Shown here: positions 1 to 8,986 of the stretch, in pieces
How positions within the stretch are numbered: position 1 is the first letter of the stretch
How the letters are laid out: every line of letters starts with the position of its first letter
Assembly: GCA_017471705.1 (NCBI GenBank)
Contig: JAFUSH010000049.1
Coordinates: forward strand, 1-44,738
DNA: 44,738 bases
DNA from: Alphaproteobacteria bacterium
GTDB taxonomy: Bacteria; Pseudomonadota; Alphaproteobacteria; RF32; CAG-239
Direction: 5' to 3'
The notes under the pieces: generated by a model
Told to the model about the DNA's origin: nothing
The model's database searches: none
The model's input: only the letters and a program-made list of their open reading frames with translations
Made by a program: the position numbers and the translations under genes

Positions 1-5
1 GGATC

Positions 6-50
6 ACCAATAAAAAAAGAGGAAGTAAAATCTTCCTCTTTTTTATTGGT
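6..50. terminator. Long palindromic (bidirectional) terminator
   Basis: Arms 6-25 and 32-50 are complementary over about 19 bp with one extra A in the left arm, around a 6-base loop. The stem is rich in A on the left and T on the right, so it could end transcripts from either side. The gene it serves lies left of the window. Confidence 0.75.
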
Positions 51-66
51 ATCCATTAATGCAATT

Positions 67-248
67 CGAGATTTGAACGAGGAACGAGCCGGAGAAACAA
101 AAACAACCTCAAAATGTTGTTTTTGGACGACGGGCGAAGGTTGCTTTTGAGCAAGGAAAGCGACAGCAACCGCAGCGAAAAATAAGCAACCGAGTGCCCG
201 AAGCGGAAAGTGAGGCGATAGCCGAACTTGAACGCAAGACAAATCTCG
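67..248. other. Structured, GC-richer block; possible ncRNA or repeat element
   Basis: There is no convincing gene in 1-486, but this block is clearly structured. Nine bases at 67-75 (CGAGATTTG) pair perfectly with 240-248. Inside are a perfect 10-bp hairpin (98-107 with 116-125), a 5-bp stem CGGGC/GCCCG (131-135 with 196-200), a 6-bp stem GGTTGC/GCAACC (139-144 with 186-191), and small hairpins at 213-222 and 227-238. Base composition is visibly richer in G+C than the flanks. A minus-strand open frame (56-262) reads through it but is low-complexity Leu/Ser/Arg/Phe and has no clear RBS. It could be a non-coding RNA or a dispersed repeat; no family is recognised and the strand is unknown. Confidence 0.45.
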
Positions 249-429
249 TCTAAGCTCACCAATACAATCAGTGCTTAGTTTTAAACGCCTTTTTTTCTTT
301 TAAAATCAAGCATTTAATATAGTTTGTAGGTTTGTTTTTAAAAACGGCACTAAAGGGGAATTTTACGAACTTGTTATAGCAACAATGTAGCAAAATCAGA
401 AGATTAGTTGTTTATAAGAGTGATTTATA

Positions 430-457
430 TTGTTTATTTTGCTTTTTCTTTTATAAT
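430..457 (+). promoter_or_regulatory. Promoter of the phosphatase gene
   Basis: TTGTTT (430-435), a 16-bp spacer and a perfect TATAAT (452-457) sit 30 bp before the start codon at 487. Confidence 0.55.
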
Positions 458-486
458 AACGGAAGAATGTTTTAAGGAGTTCAAAA

Positions 487-1308
487 ATGTTTTACAAAAT
501 GAAAGAATTTATAAAAGAAATTGGAAAATACTCTTTTGATGCAATGCAAAAAAAACATCAAATTGATTTTAAGGAAGATAATCAGGCTATTTTATCTATC
601 GTGACAGATGTTGATTTACATAATAGTCAGGCATTTAAGGAATTTGCTAAAAAAAATTTTTCTGATTTGAATTATATGATTATTGATGAAGAAAGCATTG
701 ATGATATAGGCGGAGATTTATTTGAGAAGATAGAAGATACTGAGTATCAATTTATTTTGGATCCTATTGACGGAACATTGAACTATAGCTCCGGTTTGCC
801 GTTTTATGGAATATTACTCTCCGTTTTCAAACGCGGAAAACCTTTGTATGGTTTTATTTGTGCTCCGGCATTGGATGAATTGGTTTATACGGATGGAAAA
901 CAAGTTTTCAGAGAACATTTTGGAAAAACAGAAGTGTTAAAAGAATTTCCTAAGAATATATCTCGAGTTGTGCAGGCTCACGTTTGGGAAGTGAAATTGA
1001 AACCAAATCATATAAACGGAAAGTTTATAGTTCAAGATTATTTTTCGGCGGCAATTTATTCGTTATATTTGTCGTTAGGACAGTTGAGAGCTGTTTTAGC
1101 TACAGCCAAATTGTGGGATATTGCGCCGCTTATGATAATATGCAAAATATACGGAATGGGTATATATGATTATGATACAAATGAAGAAATTGAAATCTCT
1201 CCAAAATATATATCGAATAAAGGAAAAATCAAAAATATGATGATTATGGGATTTAAAGATGAAATAAGCGAAATAAAAGATATATTCTCAGAAATTGTTA
1301 AAGTATAA
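487..1308 (+). CDS. Inositol monophosphatase family protein
   Basis: This is a 273-residue member of the Mg2+-dependent inositol monophosphatase/bisphosphate nucleotidase family (SuhB/CysQ-like), expected to hydrolyse a small phosphomonoester in the cytosol. The metal-binding signatures are visible: Glu-Glu-Ser at about 68-70, DPIDGT at 92-97, and WDIAP at 211-215, which replaces the usual WDxAP motif exactly. Length fits the family (about 260-280). The start has a good RBS (AAGGAG, 7 bases upstream) and its own promoter at 430-457. It stands alone, so the substrate cannot be read from context; it could act on inositol phosphates, 3'-phosphoadenosine 5'-phosphate or a sugar phosphate. The family call is firm, the substrate is open. 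Confidence 0.88.
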   Translation: MFYKMKEFIKEIGKYSFDAMQKKHQIDFKEDNQAILSIVTDVDLHNSQAFKEFAKKNFSDLNYMIIDEESIDDIGGDLFEKIEDTEYQFILDPIDGTLNYSSGLPFYGILLSVFKRGKPLYGFICAPALDELVYTDGKQVFREHFGKTEVLKEFPKNISRVVQAHVWEVKLKPNHINGKFIVQDYFSAAIYSLYLSLGQLRAVLATAKLWDIAPLMIICKIYGMGIYDYDTNEEIEISPKYISNKGKIKNMMIMGFKDEISEIKDIFSEIVKV

Positions 1309-1333
1309 TGTATTTGTAAAATTCCGCATATAG

Positions 1334-1489
1334 AAATTTTGCGCGATACGCATTACCGAACTTACCCCTATATTTGTTTATGATATCAACAATAATGAAA
1401 TCAGAAAGATTATTGTTTGTCGTTTTCCCACAAGATATAACTTTGATGATGCGGACTGGCAAAAAATATGTGATTTGGCAATAAAATAA
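1334..1489 (+). pseudogene. Possible C-terminal gene remnant
   Basis: The 1309-1675 gap holds an open stretch with no start codon, running from a stop at 1331 to TAA at 1487-1489. It reads as a plausible protein tail (about 51 residues, ending DWQKICDLAIK), with an acidic-aromatic composition typical of coding sequence here. No RBS or ATG is in frame, so it is either a decayed gene end or chance. The rest of the gap to 1675 shows only a weak promoter-like pair (TTGACA at 1620, TATTGT at 1641, spacing 15). Confidence 0.3.
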
Positions 1490-1675
1490 TCACCGCCCAT
1501 AAAACCATAGTTTGTAATTATCTTCCGAGAGTTATCGTTACGTAATTTCCCGAATTGGTTTCTTCTGATTGGTTCTGCCAATACAGCAGAGATTTTTTAT
1601 TTTTTACAGACGTCATATTTTGACATAAGCGTACATTATGTATTGTCGTAATTATTTAATTAAGGAGATAATATA

Positions 1676-2200
1676 ATGGAAAAAACGCAGGAAATTTTGA
1701 AACATTTATTTGATTTATATAACGATGCTCAATGGTCTGAGAAAGATATTCTCAATTGGTGTCAGAAAAATACTGAACGCTATAGTGCGTGGGAAAAAGC
1801 TTTTAAATATATAGAATTGGAAACGGTATTTTATGCAATTGATAATTATTGGCGCTATAAGTCCAATAAAACGCAACCGACTATTGCCAAATTGTTGGCA
1901 ATGATTGCTACCGGTGAAGCGCATAAAGCCAAACAACCGAAAATCGTCAGATATTATAATCCGGCAAATGATTTTATGGCAATGGATATTAAACTCGGAC
2001 GTTGTAAACATATCATAAGCGATTATCAACGAGCCGTGGAGTATATTATTAACGATATGCTGTGTAGAGAAATGCCTGCCAGCGAATGGGCAAAGCTGGA
2101 TTATTCCGATAAAGTTAAACAGGCACAAGAAAAAGGACTGTTCAATGAACTGGATGAGGTTTTGGAAAAACTGTGCGCATCAGAAAATAAACAATGTTGA
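1676..2200 (+). CDS. Hypothetical protein, 174 aa
   Basis: The gene has a strong RBS (AAGGAG, 9 bases before the ATG) and encodes a soluble 174-residue protein rich in Trp, Tyr and Lys, with predicted helices throughout and no signal peptide or membrane segment. The N-terminal 60 residues contain several Trp/Tyr residues (SEKDILNWCQKN, YSAWEKAFKY). The C-terminal part is more acidic and ends in Cys. I do not recognise a family. The all-helical, Trp-rich make-up resembles small phage or plasmid proteins, but nothing next to it supports that. It ends 76 bp before the kinase gene and may be cotranscribed with it. Confidence 0.7.
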   Translation: MEKTQEILKHLFDLYNDAQWSEKDILNWCQKNTERYSAWEKAFKYIELETVFYAIDNYWRYKSNKTQPTIAKLLAMIATGEAHKAKQPKIVRYYNPANDFMAMDIKLGRCKHIISDYQRAVEYIINDMLCREMPASEWAKLDYSDKVKQAQEKGLFNELDEVLEKLCASENKQC

Positions 2201-2276
2201 TAGACGAGCAATGGAAAAATAGAATAATCATTGATTTTTTATGTTTTTTAATGTCTAATGTTCGGAGAGGTATTAA

Positions 2277-2801
2277 ATGAAAATCATAAATATCAGCGGT
2301 CCGATAAATTCCGGCAAAACAACGGTATCAAAGTTGCTTACGGAAAAATTGCCGTATTGCTTTTTTATTGAAGTGGATAATCTGCTCTCCGATGAAGAGC
2401 AGAAAAAGATGAATTTGAAGCTTGAGGAAGGTTGGGCGGAGAGATTAAAAAGACTTGATGAAATTATCATTAAAGAAAAGAAAAACAGATGCTATGAGAA
2501 TATAATTTTTGCCTACCCGATGACCGATAGAACATATCATCGGTGGAAATTATGGGAAGATAAAAATACAAAATTCATTAATGTAACATTGTCTCCGGAT
2601 ATTGAAATATGCTTGAAAAACAGAGGAAACAGAGAGTTGACGGAGTGGGAAAAACAACGTATAAAACAAATGTATGCCCAAAATTATAACGCTCCGCAAT
2701 GCGCAGATATTGTTATTGACAACGGGAAACAGACACCGGAAGAAACGGTTACAGAAATAATATCATTTATAAAAGGAAAAGAGATTGATGAAAATATCTA
2801 A
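2277..2801 (+). CDS. P-loop kinase-like protein (AAA_33 type)
   Basis: A 174-residue cytosolic nucleotide-binding protein. The N-terminus is a beta strand followed by a Walker A motif, GPINSGKTT at residues 8-16, and an Asp-containing strand follows (FIEVDNLLSDEE). This arrangement is typical of small kinases such as shikimate, gluconate or chloramphenicol phosphotransferases and zeta-toxin-like enzymes. An NxGNRE segment in the C-terminal half may be the lid. The RBS is GGAGAGG. The stop overlaps the downstream NUDIX gene by 14 bases, so the two are translationally coupled and probably act on related nucleotides or metabolites. Phosphoryl transfer is inferred; the substrate is unknown. Confidence 0.75.
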   Translation: MKIINISGPINSGKTTVSKLLTEKLPYCFFIEVDNLLSDEEQKKMNLKLEEGWAERLKRLDEIIIKEKKNRCYENIIFAYPMTDRTYHRWKLWEDKNTKFINVTLSPDIEICLKNRGNRELTEWEKQRIKQMYAQNYNAPQCADIVIDNGKQTPEETVTEIISFIKGKEIDENI

Positions 2802-3303
2802 TACGGCGAAAATGATTAATAATGATATTTGTTTTCAGACGAAAGATAACAGACGTTTTCGTTTGCGGGCTGCGGCGGTTATTATAGAAAACGGCAGTGT
2901 TTTGTTTGCCACTAATGATGTTGAGAAATACTATTATTCCGTCGGCGGCGCAATTGAACTCGGAGAAACGGCAGAACAGGCGGTTTTACGCGAAGTAAAA
3001 GAAGAAACCGGAGTTGATTATGAAATTGATCGTCTTTTATTTATACAAGAAAACTTTTTCAAACGTGATGACGGAATGTTGAAAGATTTATCCTGTCACG
3101 AAATTACTTTTTATTTTTTAATGAAGTCGCGCGGAACACAACAGCTTAACAGCCACAGTAAAACGGCAAACAATATGATTGACGAGAAAATGGTATGGTT
3201 GCCGATTGATAAATTAAATGAATATGAAGCTTATCCTTTTTTCTTTAGGGAGAAACTTAAAAACTTACCGGCGCATCCCGAACATATCGTAACACGCCGA
3301 TAA
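2788..3303 (+). CDS. NUDIX hydrolase
   Basis: A 171-residue NUDIX pyrophosphohydrolase. The Nudix box is intact at residues 54-76: Gly54, five residues, Glu60, seven residues, then REVKEETGV. This loop-helix-loop binds Mg2+ and hydrolyses X-linked nucleoside diphosphates. I chose the ATG at 2788; a TTG three bases earlier gives one more residue but is a worse start. The gene overlaps the kinase gene by 14 bases in another frame. The C-terminal half has the Trp-Leu-Pro segment common in MutT-like and ADP-ribose-type members. The exact substrate cannot be assigned. The kinase-NUDIX pairing suggests nucleotide salvage or house-cleaning. Confidence 0.9.
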   Translation: MKISNTAKMINNDICFQTKDNRRFRLRAAAVIIENGSVLFATNDVEKYYYSVGGAIELGETAEQAVLREVKEETGVDYEIDRLLFIQENFFKRDDGMLKDLSCHEITFYFLMKSRGTQQLNSHSKTANNMIDEKMVWLPIDKLNEYEAYPFFFREKLKNLPAHPEHIVTRR

Positions 3304-3358
3304 TATAATACTGCATACGATTATACTCAATAAGCATTGTAAACCGAAAAAATATTCG

Positions 3359-4990
3359 CTACTGTATGGTATCAGTTGATACATCCGTATCATTTTTTGC
3401 ATCTTGGAAAACTACTTTTACCCGCTTACCTTTATACCAAATGGTTTCTGCTTTTAATTCACCATTTTTATGGTACTCTTTGCGTATTCCTTCACGTTTA
3501 CCATTCACATACATAGCTATCGTGTCAATATTGCCATCTTCGAAAAACCATTTTGCAGTACCATCACGAACTCCGTCCTTGAATGGAATTTCCGCCTCAA
3601 TTTTCCCGTTTTCGTAATACAATTTCACCGTACCATTTTCTTTACCGTTTTTAAAATTAGCCTCAGATTGTACATTACCGTTGGCAAAATAGCTCTTAGC
3701 TACTCCGTTTTCTATGTCATTTATATAAGGTATTTCTGCGAATAAAGTGCCGTCTTCACTATATTGCCGAGTTATCCCTTCTCGTTTACCATTTACAAAA
3801 TTGACAGTTGCCGATTCTTGACCGTTGGAATGATAATATTTAGCTTCTCCGTTTTCTTCATTATCCTTAAAGTTAACTTCTGCAGCAAGTACCCCGCCTT
3901 CGTAGTATTGTAAAGCTAATCCCTCTTTTTTACCATTTATCCAATGTGCTTCTGATTGTAAATCACCTGTAACAAAGTATTCCTTGCGGATTCCGTCTTG
4001 TAAACCATTTTTAAATTGCGACTCAGCTTTCACAACGTTGTTTTCGTAATATTCTGTGTATTTGCCATCCCATTTACCATTTTTCCATTCAATTACAGAC
4101 TGTAATCTGCCATTATCAAAATATCCTTTACTTATACCATTTTGTTTTCCGTTTACCCAAGGAATTTCATATTTAATTGTACCGTTTCTATAGTACTCGT
4201 GTGACATTCCCTGTTGATGACCTTTTTCCCAACCGGCATCCGTAAAAATGGAACCTTCGGGATAATATTCTTTGCGAATACCGTTAATAATACCGTTGGT
4301 AAAATTTGTTTCTGTTTTTATATCTCCGTTTTCATTATATTCGATAGCTAAACCATCAGGAATACCGTTTTTCCATTGTGAAGATGAACGTAAAGTACCG
4401 TTTGAATCATATTCTTTGCTAATACCTGTCTGTTCGCCTTTAATCCATTCCGATTCAGATTTTAATTTTCCGGATATGTAGTACCGCTTTAAAATCCCGT
4501 TAATTTTTCCATCTTTCCATAAGGCTTCGGATGCAATGTTTCCGCTTTCGTAATATTCTTTACGTGTTCCGTTTTGTTCGTGATTTTCCCATTGCGTTTC
4601 TGATTTTAATTTGCCGGATTCATAAAATTCTTTTGCAATTCCATATTGTTTGCCATCTTTAAAATGTCTTTCAATTTCTATTTGTCCGGAAGCATAATAA
4701 CGAGTGGTAGTTCCGTCTAATCTTCCGTTTTTCCAATTCGCTTCATATTCCAGCCTGCCGTCAGGATAAAATAATCTGGTAATACCGTTAATAAGTTCTC
4801 CATCTTTGTTTTTACATATTGATATATCAAATTCATCGCGTTTACAGCTGACATCATCAAAATCATAAGTGTTCGAGAATTTATTGTTTTCAGCGGTATA
4901 AGCAACGCCGGTATATAGAGTGATGATTAACGCAAAAATTACACCTGTATAATATGATGGTTTATTAAGGTAGAACAGATTGCAGTACAT
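3359..4990 (-). CDS. Secreted protein of 19 MORN-like (MORN_2/YwqK) repeats
   Basis: The upstream ATG (5017) is in frame, but the ATG at 4990 has a good RBS (GAGGGAG, 8 bases away) and opens a signal peptide (hydrophobic GVIFALIITLYTGVAY, cleavage probably near residue 32), so I take 543 residues. From residue 69 to 524 the protein is 19 uninterrupted units of exactly 24 residues with consensus G-x-x-K-E-Y-Y-x-x-G-x-(L/I)-x-x-E-x-x-(W/F)-x-(N/D)-G-x-x-(N/D). This is the MORN_2 family, annotated in other genomes as YwqK-type antitoxin repeats; the toxin link is weak and no partner toxin is adjacent. A 19-residue acidic tail follows. It is exported to the periplasm or surface. The 38277-41141 protein carries the same kind of repeat. 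Confidence 0.88.
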   Translation of the reverse strand: MYCNLFYLNKPSYYTGVIFALIITLYTGVAYTAENNKFSNTYDFDDVSCKRDEFDISICKNKDGELINGITRLFYPDGRLEYEANWKNGRLDGTTTRYYASGQIEIERHFKDGKQYGIAKEFYESGKLKSETQWENHEQNGTRKEYYESGNIASEALWKDGKINGILKRYYISGKLKSESEWIKGEQTGISKEYDSNGTLRSSSQWKNGIPDGLAIEYNENGDIKTETNFTNGIINGIRKEYYPEGSIFTDAGWEKGHQQGMSHEYYRNGTIKYEIPWVNGKQNGISKGYFDNGRLQSVIEWKNGKWDGKYTEYYENNVVKAESQFKNGLQDGIRKEYFVTGDLQSEAHWINGKKEGLALQYYEGGVLAAEVNFKDNEENGEAKYYHSNGQESATVNFVNGKREGITRQYSEDGTLFAEIPYINDIENGVAKSYFANGNVQSEANFKNGKENGTVKLYYENGKIEAEIPFKDGVRDGTAKWFFEDGNIDTIAMYVNGKREGIRKEYHKNGELKAETIWYKGKRVKVVFQDAKNDTDVSTDTIQ

Positions 4991-5267
4991 ATTAATTTTC
5001 TCCCTCTGATAGTTCATTATATTTTATGAATAAACATCTTTTAATAGAAAATCAATAAAAATATCAAATAAAATAACAAATGTATAGTAATCAGCTTTTG
5101 CCGAATACTTTGTTTAGTTGGCAATTTACCAGATAAAAAGTCATACATTTCGGTATACCTTTTAAGCGGCGCGCGCTTATGCAGGTAGTAATTGAACGAA
5201 TATCGCCGATGTGTTTTGCCGTTTTCCGATTAATATAAAAAAATTTACTTTTTTTTCATTTTTTTAC

Positions 5268-5296
5268 TTGCAATCGTAAAACAGTTGTGATATAAG
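5268..5296 (+). promoter_or_regulatory. Promoter of the S10-spc ribosomal operon
   Basis: TTGCAA (5268-5273), a 17-bp spacer and TATAAG (5291-5296) lie in an otherwise empty 470-bp intergenic region. A leader of roughly 160 bases would run to rpsJ. Nothing else gene-like is seen in 4991-5267. Confidence 0.65.
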
Positions 5297-5318
5297 CGCG
5301 CTACAACAATTGTTTTGA

Positions 5319-5384
5319 GAGGGTTTACCTCGCAGCGAAGCAAATATAAAATATAGCGCAAACCTTTGTTGCGAAAGTGTTTGC
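5319..5384 (+). promoter_or_regulatory. Structured S10 operon leader (possible autogenous control site)
   Basis: The leader holds a small hairpin (GAGG 5319-5322 with CCTC 5328-5331) and a strong one, GCAAAC+CTTT (5358-5367) pairing with AAAG+GTTTGC (5374-5377, 5379-5384) with one bulged T and a 6-base loop. In E. coli protein L4 represses this operon through its leader. Whether this unrelated-looking leader does the same is inference. Confidence 0.45.
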
Positions 5385-5461
5385 ATAATTTTAACAAATT
5401 TTAGATGGCAGGAATTCCGTCTTGGAGCTTTTTGCCGTTTAGTTATAGGAAAAGTATTGAA

Positions 5462-5773
5462 ATGGATACACAAAATATTAGAATTCGCCTGAAGGCTTTT
5501 GATCACAGATTGCTTGATCTTTCTACTGCAGAGATTGTGCATACGGCCAAAAGAACGGGCGCTGAAGTAAGAGGTCCGATTCCTCTGCCGAACAAAATCG
5601 AAAAGTTCACGGTTAACCGTTCTCCGCACGTAGATAAAAAATCTCGCGAGCAGTTCGAAATCCGTACTCACAAAAGACTTTTGGATATTGTTAATCCGAC
5701 ACCGCAAACGGTTGACGCTTTGATGAAGTTAGACTTGGCTGCCGGTGTTAATGTTGAAATTAAATTGTAATAT
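5462..5773 (+). CDS. rpsJ: 30S ribosomal protein S10
   Basis: A 103-residue S10, head of the S10-spc cluster; it is a 30S head protein that also serves as NusE in antitermination. The family opening ([14 protein letters not shown]) and the [13 protein letters not shown] segment are intact. An upstream in-frame ATG at 5405 would add 19 unrelated residues and has no RBS. The ATG at 5462 gives the family-standard length, with AGGA 11 bases before it. It is followed by a 54-bp gap to rplC, the largest spacing before the rpmD-rplO junction. Confidence 0.97.
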
Positions 5774-5827
5774 TAATGTTGGCGCTTTTTATAAGTTGTC
5801 AACCTATTAAGAAAAGGAAAAAATATA

Positions 5828-6550
5828 ATGCGTACTGGTCTAATCGCAAAAAAATTAGGAATGTCCCGCATTTTTCAAGCAGACGGAACACATATTCCGG
5901 TAACTGTTTTGAGTGTTGAAGGTTTGCAGGTGGTTAATGTAAAAACCGCTGAAAAAGATGGTTACAATGCCGTACAATTGGGTACCGGCGCCGTAAAAGC
6001 CAAAAACGTAAGCAAGCCGCTCAAGGGATATTTTGCAAAGGCTAAAGTTGAGCCGAAGAAGAAATTGAGCGAATTCAGAGTTTCTGAAGATTGCTTATTG
6101 TCTGTCGGTTCCGAATTATCTGTGGAACACTTTGTTGCCGGTCAATATGTAGACGTTTGCGCTACATCTAACGGTAAAGGTTTCGCCGGTGTTATGAAGC
6201 GTTATAACTTCGCCGGTTTGGAAGCTTCTCACGGTGTGTCGATTTCTCACCGTTCTCACGGTTCTACAGGACAAAGACAAGATCCGGGTAAAGTCTTCAA
6301 AGGTAAGAAGATGGCCGGTCATATGGGTGCCGAGCGCGTAACCGTTCAAAATCTTAAGGTTGTGTCTGTTGATGCCTCCAAAGGTTTGATTATGGTTAAA
6401 GGCGGTGTTCCGGGTTCTGAAAATACGTGGGTAAGAATTACCGACGCGGTTAAGAAGCCGGCTACAGTTGCTTTACCGATGCCTGCCGGATTGAAGAAAG
6501 TTGATGAACCTGTTGCAACAACCGAAGCTCCGGTTGAAAATGCAGAATAA
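5828..6550 (+). CDS. rplC: 50S ribosomal protein L3
   Basis: A 240-residue L3, an early-assembling 23S rRNA-binding protein close to the peptidyl transferase centre. The N-terminus ([15 protein letters not shown]) and the conserved central loop with [16 protein letters not shown] and the [15 protein letters not shown] stretch are all present. The Gln in the latter loop is the one methylated by PrmB in other bacteria. The last 25 residues form an Ala/Pro/Glu-rich tail beyond the usual fold. The RBS is AAGGA upstream of the ATG. Confidence 0.97.
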   Translation: MRTGLIAKKLGMSRIFQADGTHIPVTVLSVEGLQVVNVKTAEKDGYNAVQLGTGAVKAKNVSKPLKGYFAKAKVEPKKKLSEFRVSEDCLLSVGSELSVEHFVAGQYVDVCATSNGKGFAGVMKRYNFAGLEASHGVSISHRSHGSTGQRQDPGKVFKGKKMAGHMGAERVTVQNLKVVSVDASKGLIMVKGGVPGSENTWVRITDAVKKPATVALPMPAGLKKVDEPVATTEAPVENAE

Positions 6551-6565
6551 TGTAAGGATAATGAA

Positions 6566-7189
6566 ATGAAACAGGACATCTTAAGTTTAGAAAATAAAAA
6601 TGTCGGTTCTATCGAATTGAACGATGCTATTTACGGTCTGGAAGTTCGTTCCGATATTTTACAACGCGTTGTAACTTGGCAGCTCGCTAAATTACAGAGC
6701 GGAAATCACGCTACCAAAGGTCGTTCCGATGTAGCTTTGACACCGTCCAAGCCTTTCAAACAAAAAGGTTCGGGTAATGCTCGTCAAGGTTCTCGCAAAG
6801 GTGCGCAATTCAGAAAAGGCGGCGTTGTTTTTGGTCCGGTTGTGAGAGATCACTCTTTCGATTTGACCAAAAAATTCAGAAGACTCGGTCTGATGACTGC
6901 TCTTTCGGCAAAAGCGAAAGAGGGTAACCTTGTTGTTATTGATGAGGCAAAGTTGTCGGCTCCTAAAACCAAAGATTTGAAATCCAAATTGACGGCTTGC
7001 GGATTGACAAACTGCTTAATTATTGACGGCAAGGAAGTTGATGTTAATTTTGCTTTGGCAAGCCGTAATATCGCCGGAGTTGATATTCTGCCGACAATCG
7101 GTGCCAATGTATATGACATCTTAAGAAAGGACAAATTGGTATTAACAAAAGATGCAGTAAGTTGCTTAGAGGAGAGATTAAATGGCTAA
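6566..7189 (+). CDS. rplD: 50S ribosomal protein L4
   Basis: A 207-residue L4. The Arg/Gly/Lys-rich extended loop that reaches into the exit tunnel is visible ([20 protein letters not shown] region). In many bacteria L4 also represses its own operon; the leader at 5319-5384 is the place to look for that. Its last 8 bases overlap rplW, coupling the two genes. Confidence 0.97.
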   Translation: MKQDILSLENKNVGSIELNDAIYGLEVRSDILQRVVTWQLAKLQSGNHATKGRSDVALTPSKPFKQKGSGNARQGSRKGAQFRKGGVVFGPVVRDHSFDLTKKFRRLGLMTALSAKAKEGNLVVIDEAKLSAPKTKDLKSKLTACGLTNCLIIDGKEVDVNFALASRNIAGVDILPTIGANVYDILRKDKLVLTKDAVSCLEERLNG

Positions 7190-7496
7190 GAACAAATCAA
7201 ACAATGTAACTGCAGCAATGTATGATACATTGGTTCGTCCGGTAATTACCGAAAAATCTATGATTGCGTCAGAGGCTGGAAAAGTGGTATTTATGGTACC
7301 TTTATCAGCTACTAAAGATGAAGTTAAAGCAGCGGTTGAAGCTATTTTTAACGTGACGGTCAAAAAGGTAAATACCATTAAACAATTTGGTAAGGTAAAG
7401 AGCTTCAGAGGTCATGAAGGAAAACGTAATGACTTCAAAAAAGCTATCATTACTCTTGCTGATGGTCAAAACATTGATGTTACAACAGGAATTTAA
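7182..7496 (+). CDS. rplW: 50S ribosomal protein L23
   Basis: A 104-residue L23, which sits at the tunnel exit and docks SRP and trigger factor. The conserved [10 protein letters not shown] opening and the [15 protein letters not shown] segment are present. The gene starts inside the end of rplD (8-base overlap), with the RBS GAGGAGAG within rplD. Confidence 0.97.
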   Translation: MAKNKSNNVTAAMYDTLVRPVITEKSMIASEAGKVVFMVPLSATKDEVKAAVEAIFNVTVKKVNTIKQFGKVKSFRGHEGKRNDFKKAIITLADGQNIDVTTGI

Positions 7497-7498
7497 TT

Positions 7499-8332
7499 AT
7501 GGCTTTGAATACATATAAGCCCACATCTGCAGGACGTCGCCAACTTATTCTCGTTGACAAGAGCGAGTTATACAAGGGCAAGCCTGAAAAGAAATTAACA
7601 AAAGGTCTTTCTAAGACCGGTGGGCGTGATAACTACGGACACGTTACAAGTCGTCGTATCGGTGGCGGTCATAAACGCAGCTATCGTGTGATTGACTTCA
7701 AACGTAACAAATTTGATTGTGAAGCAACGGTTGAGAGAATTGAATATGATCCGAACCGCACTGCATTTATCGCTTTGGTAAATTACAGTGACGGTGAAAA
7801 GGCTTATATTTTGGCTCCGCAAAGATTAAAATCCGGCGACAAAATTATTTCGGCTCAAAAAGCTGATATTAAACCGGGTAATGCTATGCCGTTGAAGAAT
7901 ATGCCGGTTGGTACTATTGTTCACAACGTTGAGTTAAAAGCAGGTAAGGGCGGTCAGTTGGTTCGTTCTGCCGGTTGCTATGCTCAGGTTGTGGGTAAAG
8001 ATGCCGGTTATGTTCAGTTGAAATTGAACTCCGGAGAACTCAGAATCGTGCGCGAAGAGTGTTTAGCTACTGTAGGTGCGGTTTCCAATCCGGATAATCA
8101 AAACGTATCTTTAGGTAAGGCGGGTCGCTCTCGCTGGTTGGGTAAACGTCCGGTTTCCCGCGGTGTGGCTATGAACCCGGTTGATCACCCGTTAGGTGGT
8201 GGTGAAGGCAGAACCTCAGGCGGACGTCATCCTGTTACTCCTTGGGGTAAGCCGACTAAGGGTGCCAAAACTCGTTCTAACAAGAAGACAGATCGCTTTA
8301 TTATGAGATCTCGTCACGATAACAAAAATTAA
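7499..8332 (+). CDS. rplB: 50S ribosomal protein L2
   Basis: A 277-residue L2, needed for subunit joining and peptidyl transfer. The C-terminal signature is complete, including the active-centre His region ([14 protein letters not shown]) and the basic tail. It starts two bases after rplW stops. Standard length. Confidence 0.97.
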   Translation: MALNTYKPTSAGRRQLILVDKSELYKGKPEKKLTKGLSKTGGRDNYGHVTSRRIGGGHKRSYRVIDFKRNKFDCEATVERIEYDPNRTAFIALVNYSDGEKAYILAPQRLKSGDKIISAQKADIKPGNAMPLKNMPVGTIVHNVELKAGKGGQLVRSAGCYAQVVGKDAGYVQLKLNSGELRIVREECLATVGAVSNPDNQNVSLGKAGRSRWLGKRPVSRGVAMNPVDHPLGGGEGRTSGGRHPVTPWGKPTKGAKTRSNKKTDRFIMRSRHDNKN

Positions 8333-8347
8333 TAAGGAGAAATGCTA

Positions 8348-8623
8348 ATGACACGTTCTGTATGGAAAGGTCCTTTTGTTGATAGCTATCTTCTCAAGAA
8401 AGCTGACGCTGCTAGAAGTTCTAGCCGTAATGAAGTGATTAAAATTTGGTCTCGCCGTTCAACAATGTTGCCGCAATTTGTCGGTTTAACATTTGGTGTA
8501 CACAATGGTCATAAATTTATTCCGGTATTGGTTACCGAAGATATGGTTGGCCATAAGTTTGGTGAATTTGCACCGACGCGCACGTTTTACGGTCATACCA
8601 AAGATACAGCGAAGAGAGGTTAA
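8348..8623 (+). CDS. rpsS: 30S ribosomal protein S19
   Basis: A 92-residue S19, 30S head protein contacting the A-site finger. Two ATGs lie close together: 8342 leaves only one base after the AAGGAG, whereas 8348 leaves seven and gives the family start [11 protein letters not shown], so 8348 is chosen. The [17 protein letters not shown] end is intact. Confidence 0.96.
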   Translation: MTRSVWKGPFVDSYLLKKADAARSSSRNEVIKIWSRRSTMLPQFVGLTFGVHNGHKFIPVLVTEDMVGHKFGEFAPTRTFYGHTKDTAKRG

Positions 8624-8625
8624 TT

Positions 8626-8982
8626 ATGGCTAAAGAAAATACAAAACAAGCAAAGGCTGTTTGTCGCTCAATTCGCACCAGTCCGCGTAAGTTAAATCTG
8701 GTTGCTCAGACAATTCGCGGTTTGAGTGTTGAAAAAGCGGTTGCCGAATTAAGCTTTTCCAAGAAGAGAATCGCAAAGGTTGCGTTGGATTTGCTGCAAT
8801 CTGCAATTTCCAATGCTGAAAATAATCATAGCCTTAATATTGACAAGCTCGTTGTAAGCGAAGCTTATGTCGGTAAAGGCATTGTAATGAAACGTATGAG
8901 CGCACGTGGTCGCGGCAGAAGTGCCAGAATACTGAAGCCGTTTTCCAGTATGACCATAGTCGTTTCTGAGCGTGGGGAGTAA
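8626..8982 (+). CDS. rplV: 50S ribosomal protein L22
   Basis: A 118-residue L22, whose beta-hairpin lines the exit tunnel. The conserved [17 protein letters not shown] opening and the hairpin [15 protein letters not shown] are present. It starts two bases after rpsS. The beta-hairpin is where macrolide-resistance changes occur in other species; no unusual residue stands out here. Confidence 0.96.
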   Translation: MAKENTKQAKAVCRSIRTSPRKLNLVAQTIRGLSVEKAVAELSFSKKRIAKVALDLLQSAISNAENNHSLNIDKLVVSEAYVGKGIVMKRMSARGRGRSARILKPFSSMTIVVSERGE

Positions 8983-8986
8983 ATAA

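Noticed and set aside
1715..2128. Long minus-strand open frame opposite the 1676 gene
   Set aside because: It is the shadow of a gene with strong RBS and plausible protein; no RBS or family features on the minus strand.
3359..4990. Antitoxin of a toxin-antitoxin pair
   Set aside because: The label comes from family naming of YwqK repeats; the protein is exported and no toxin gene is adjacent.
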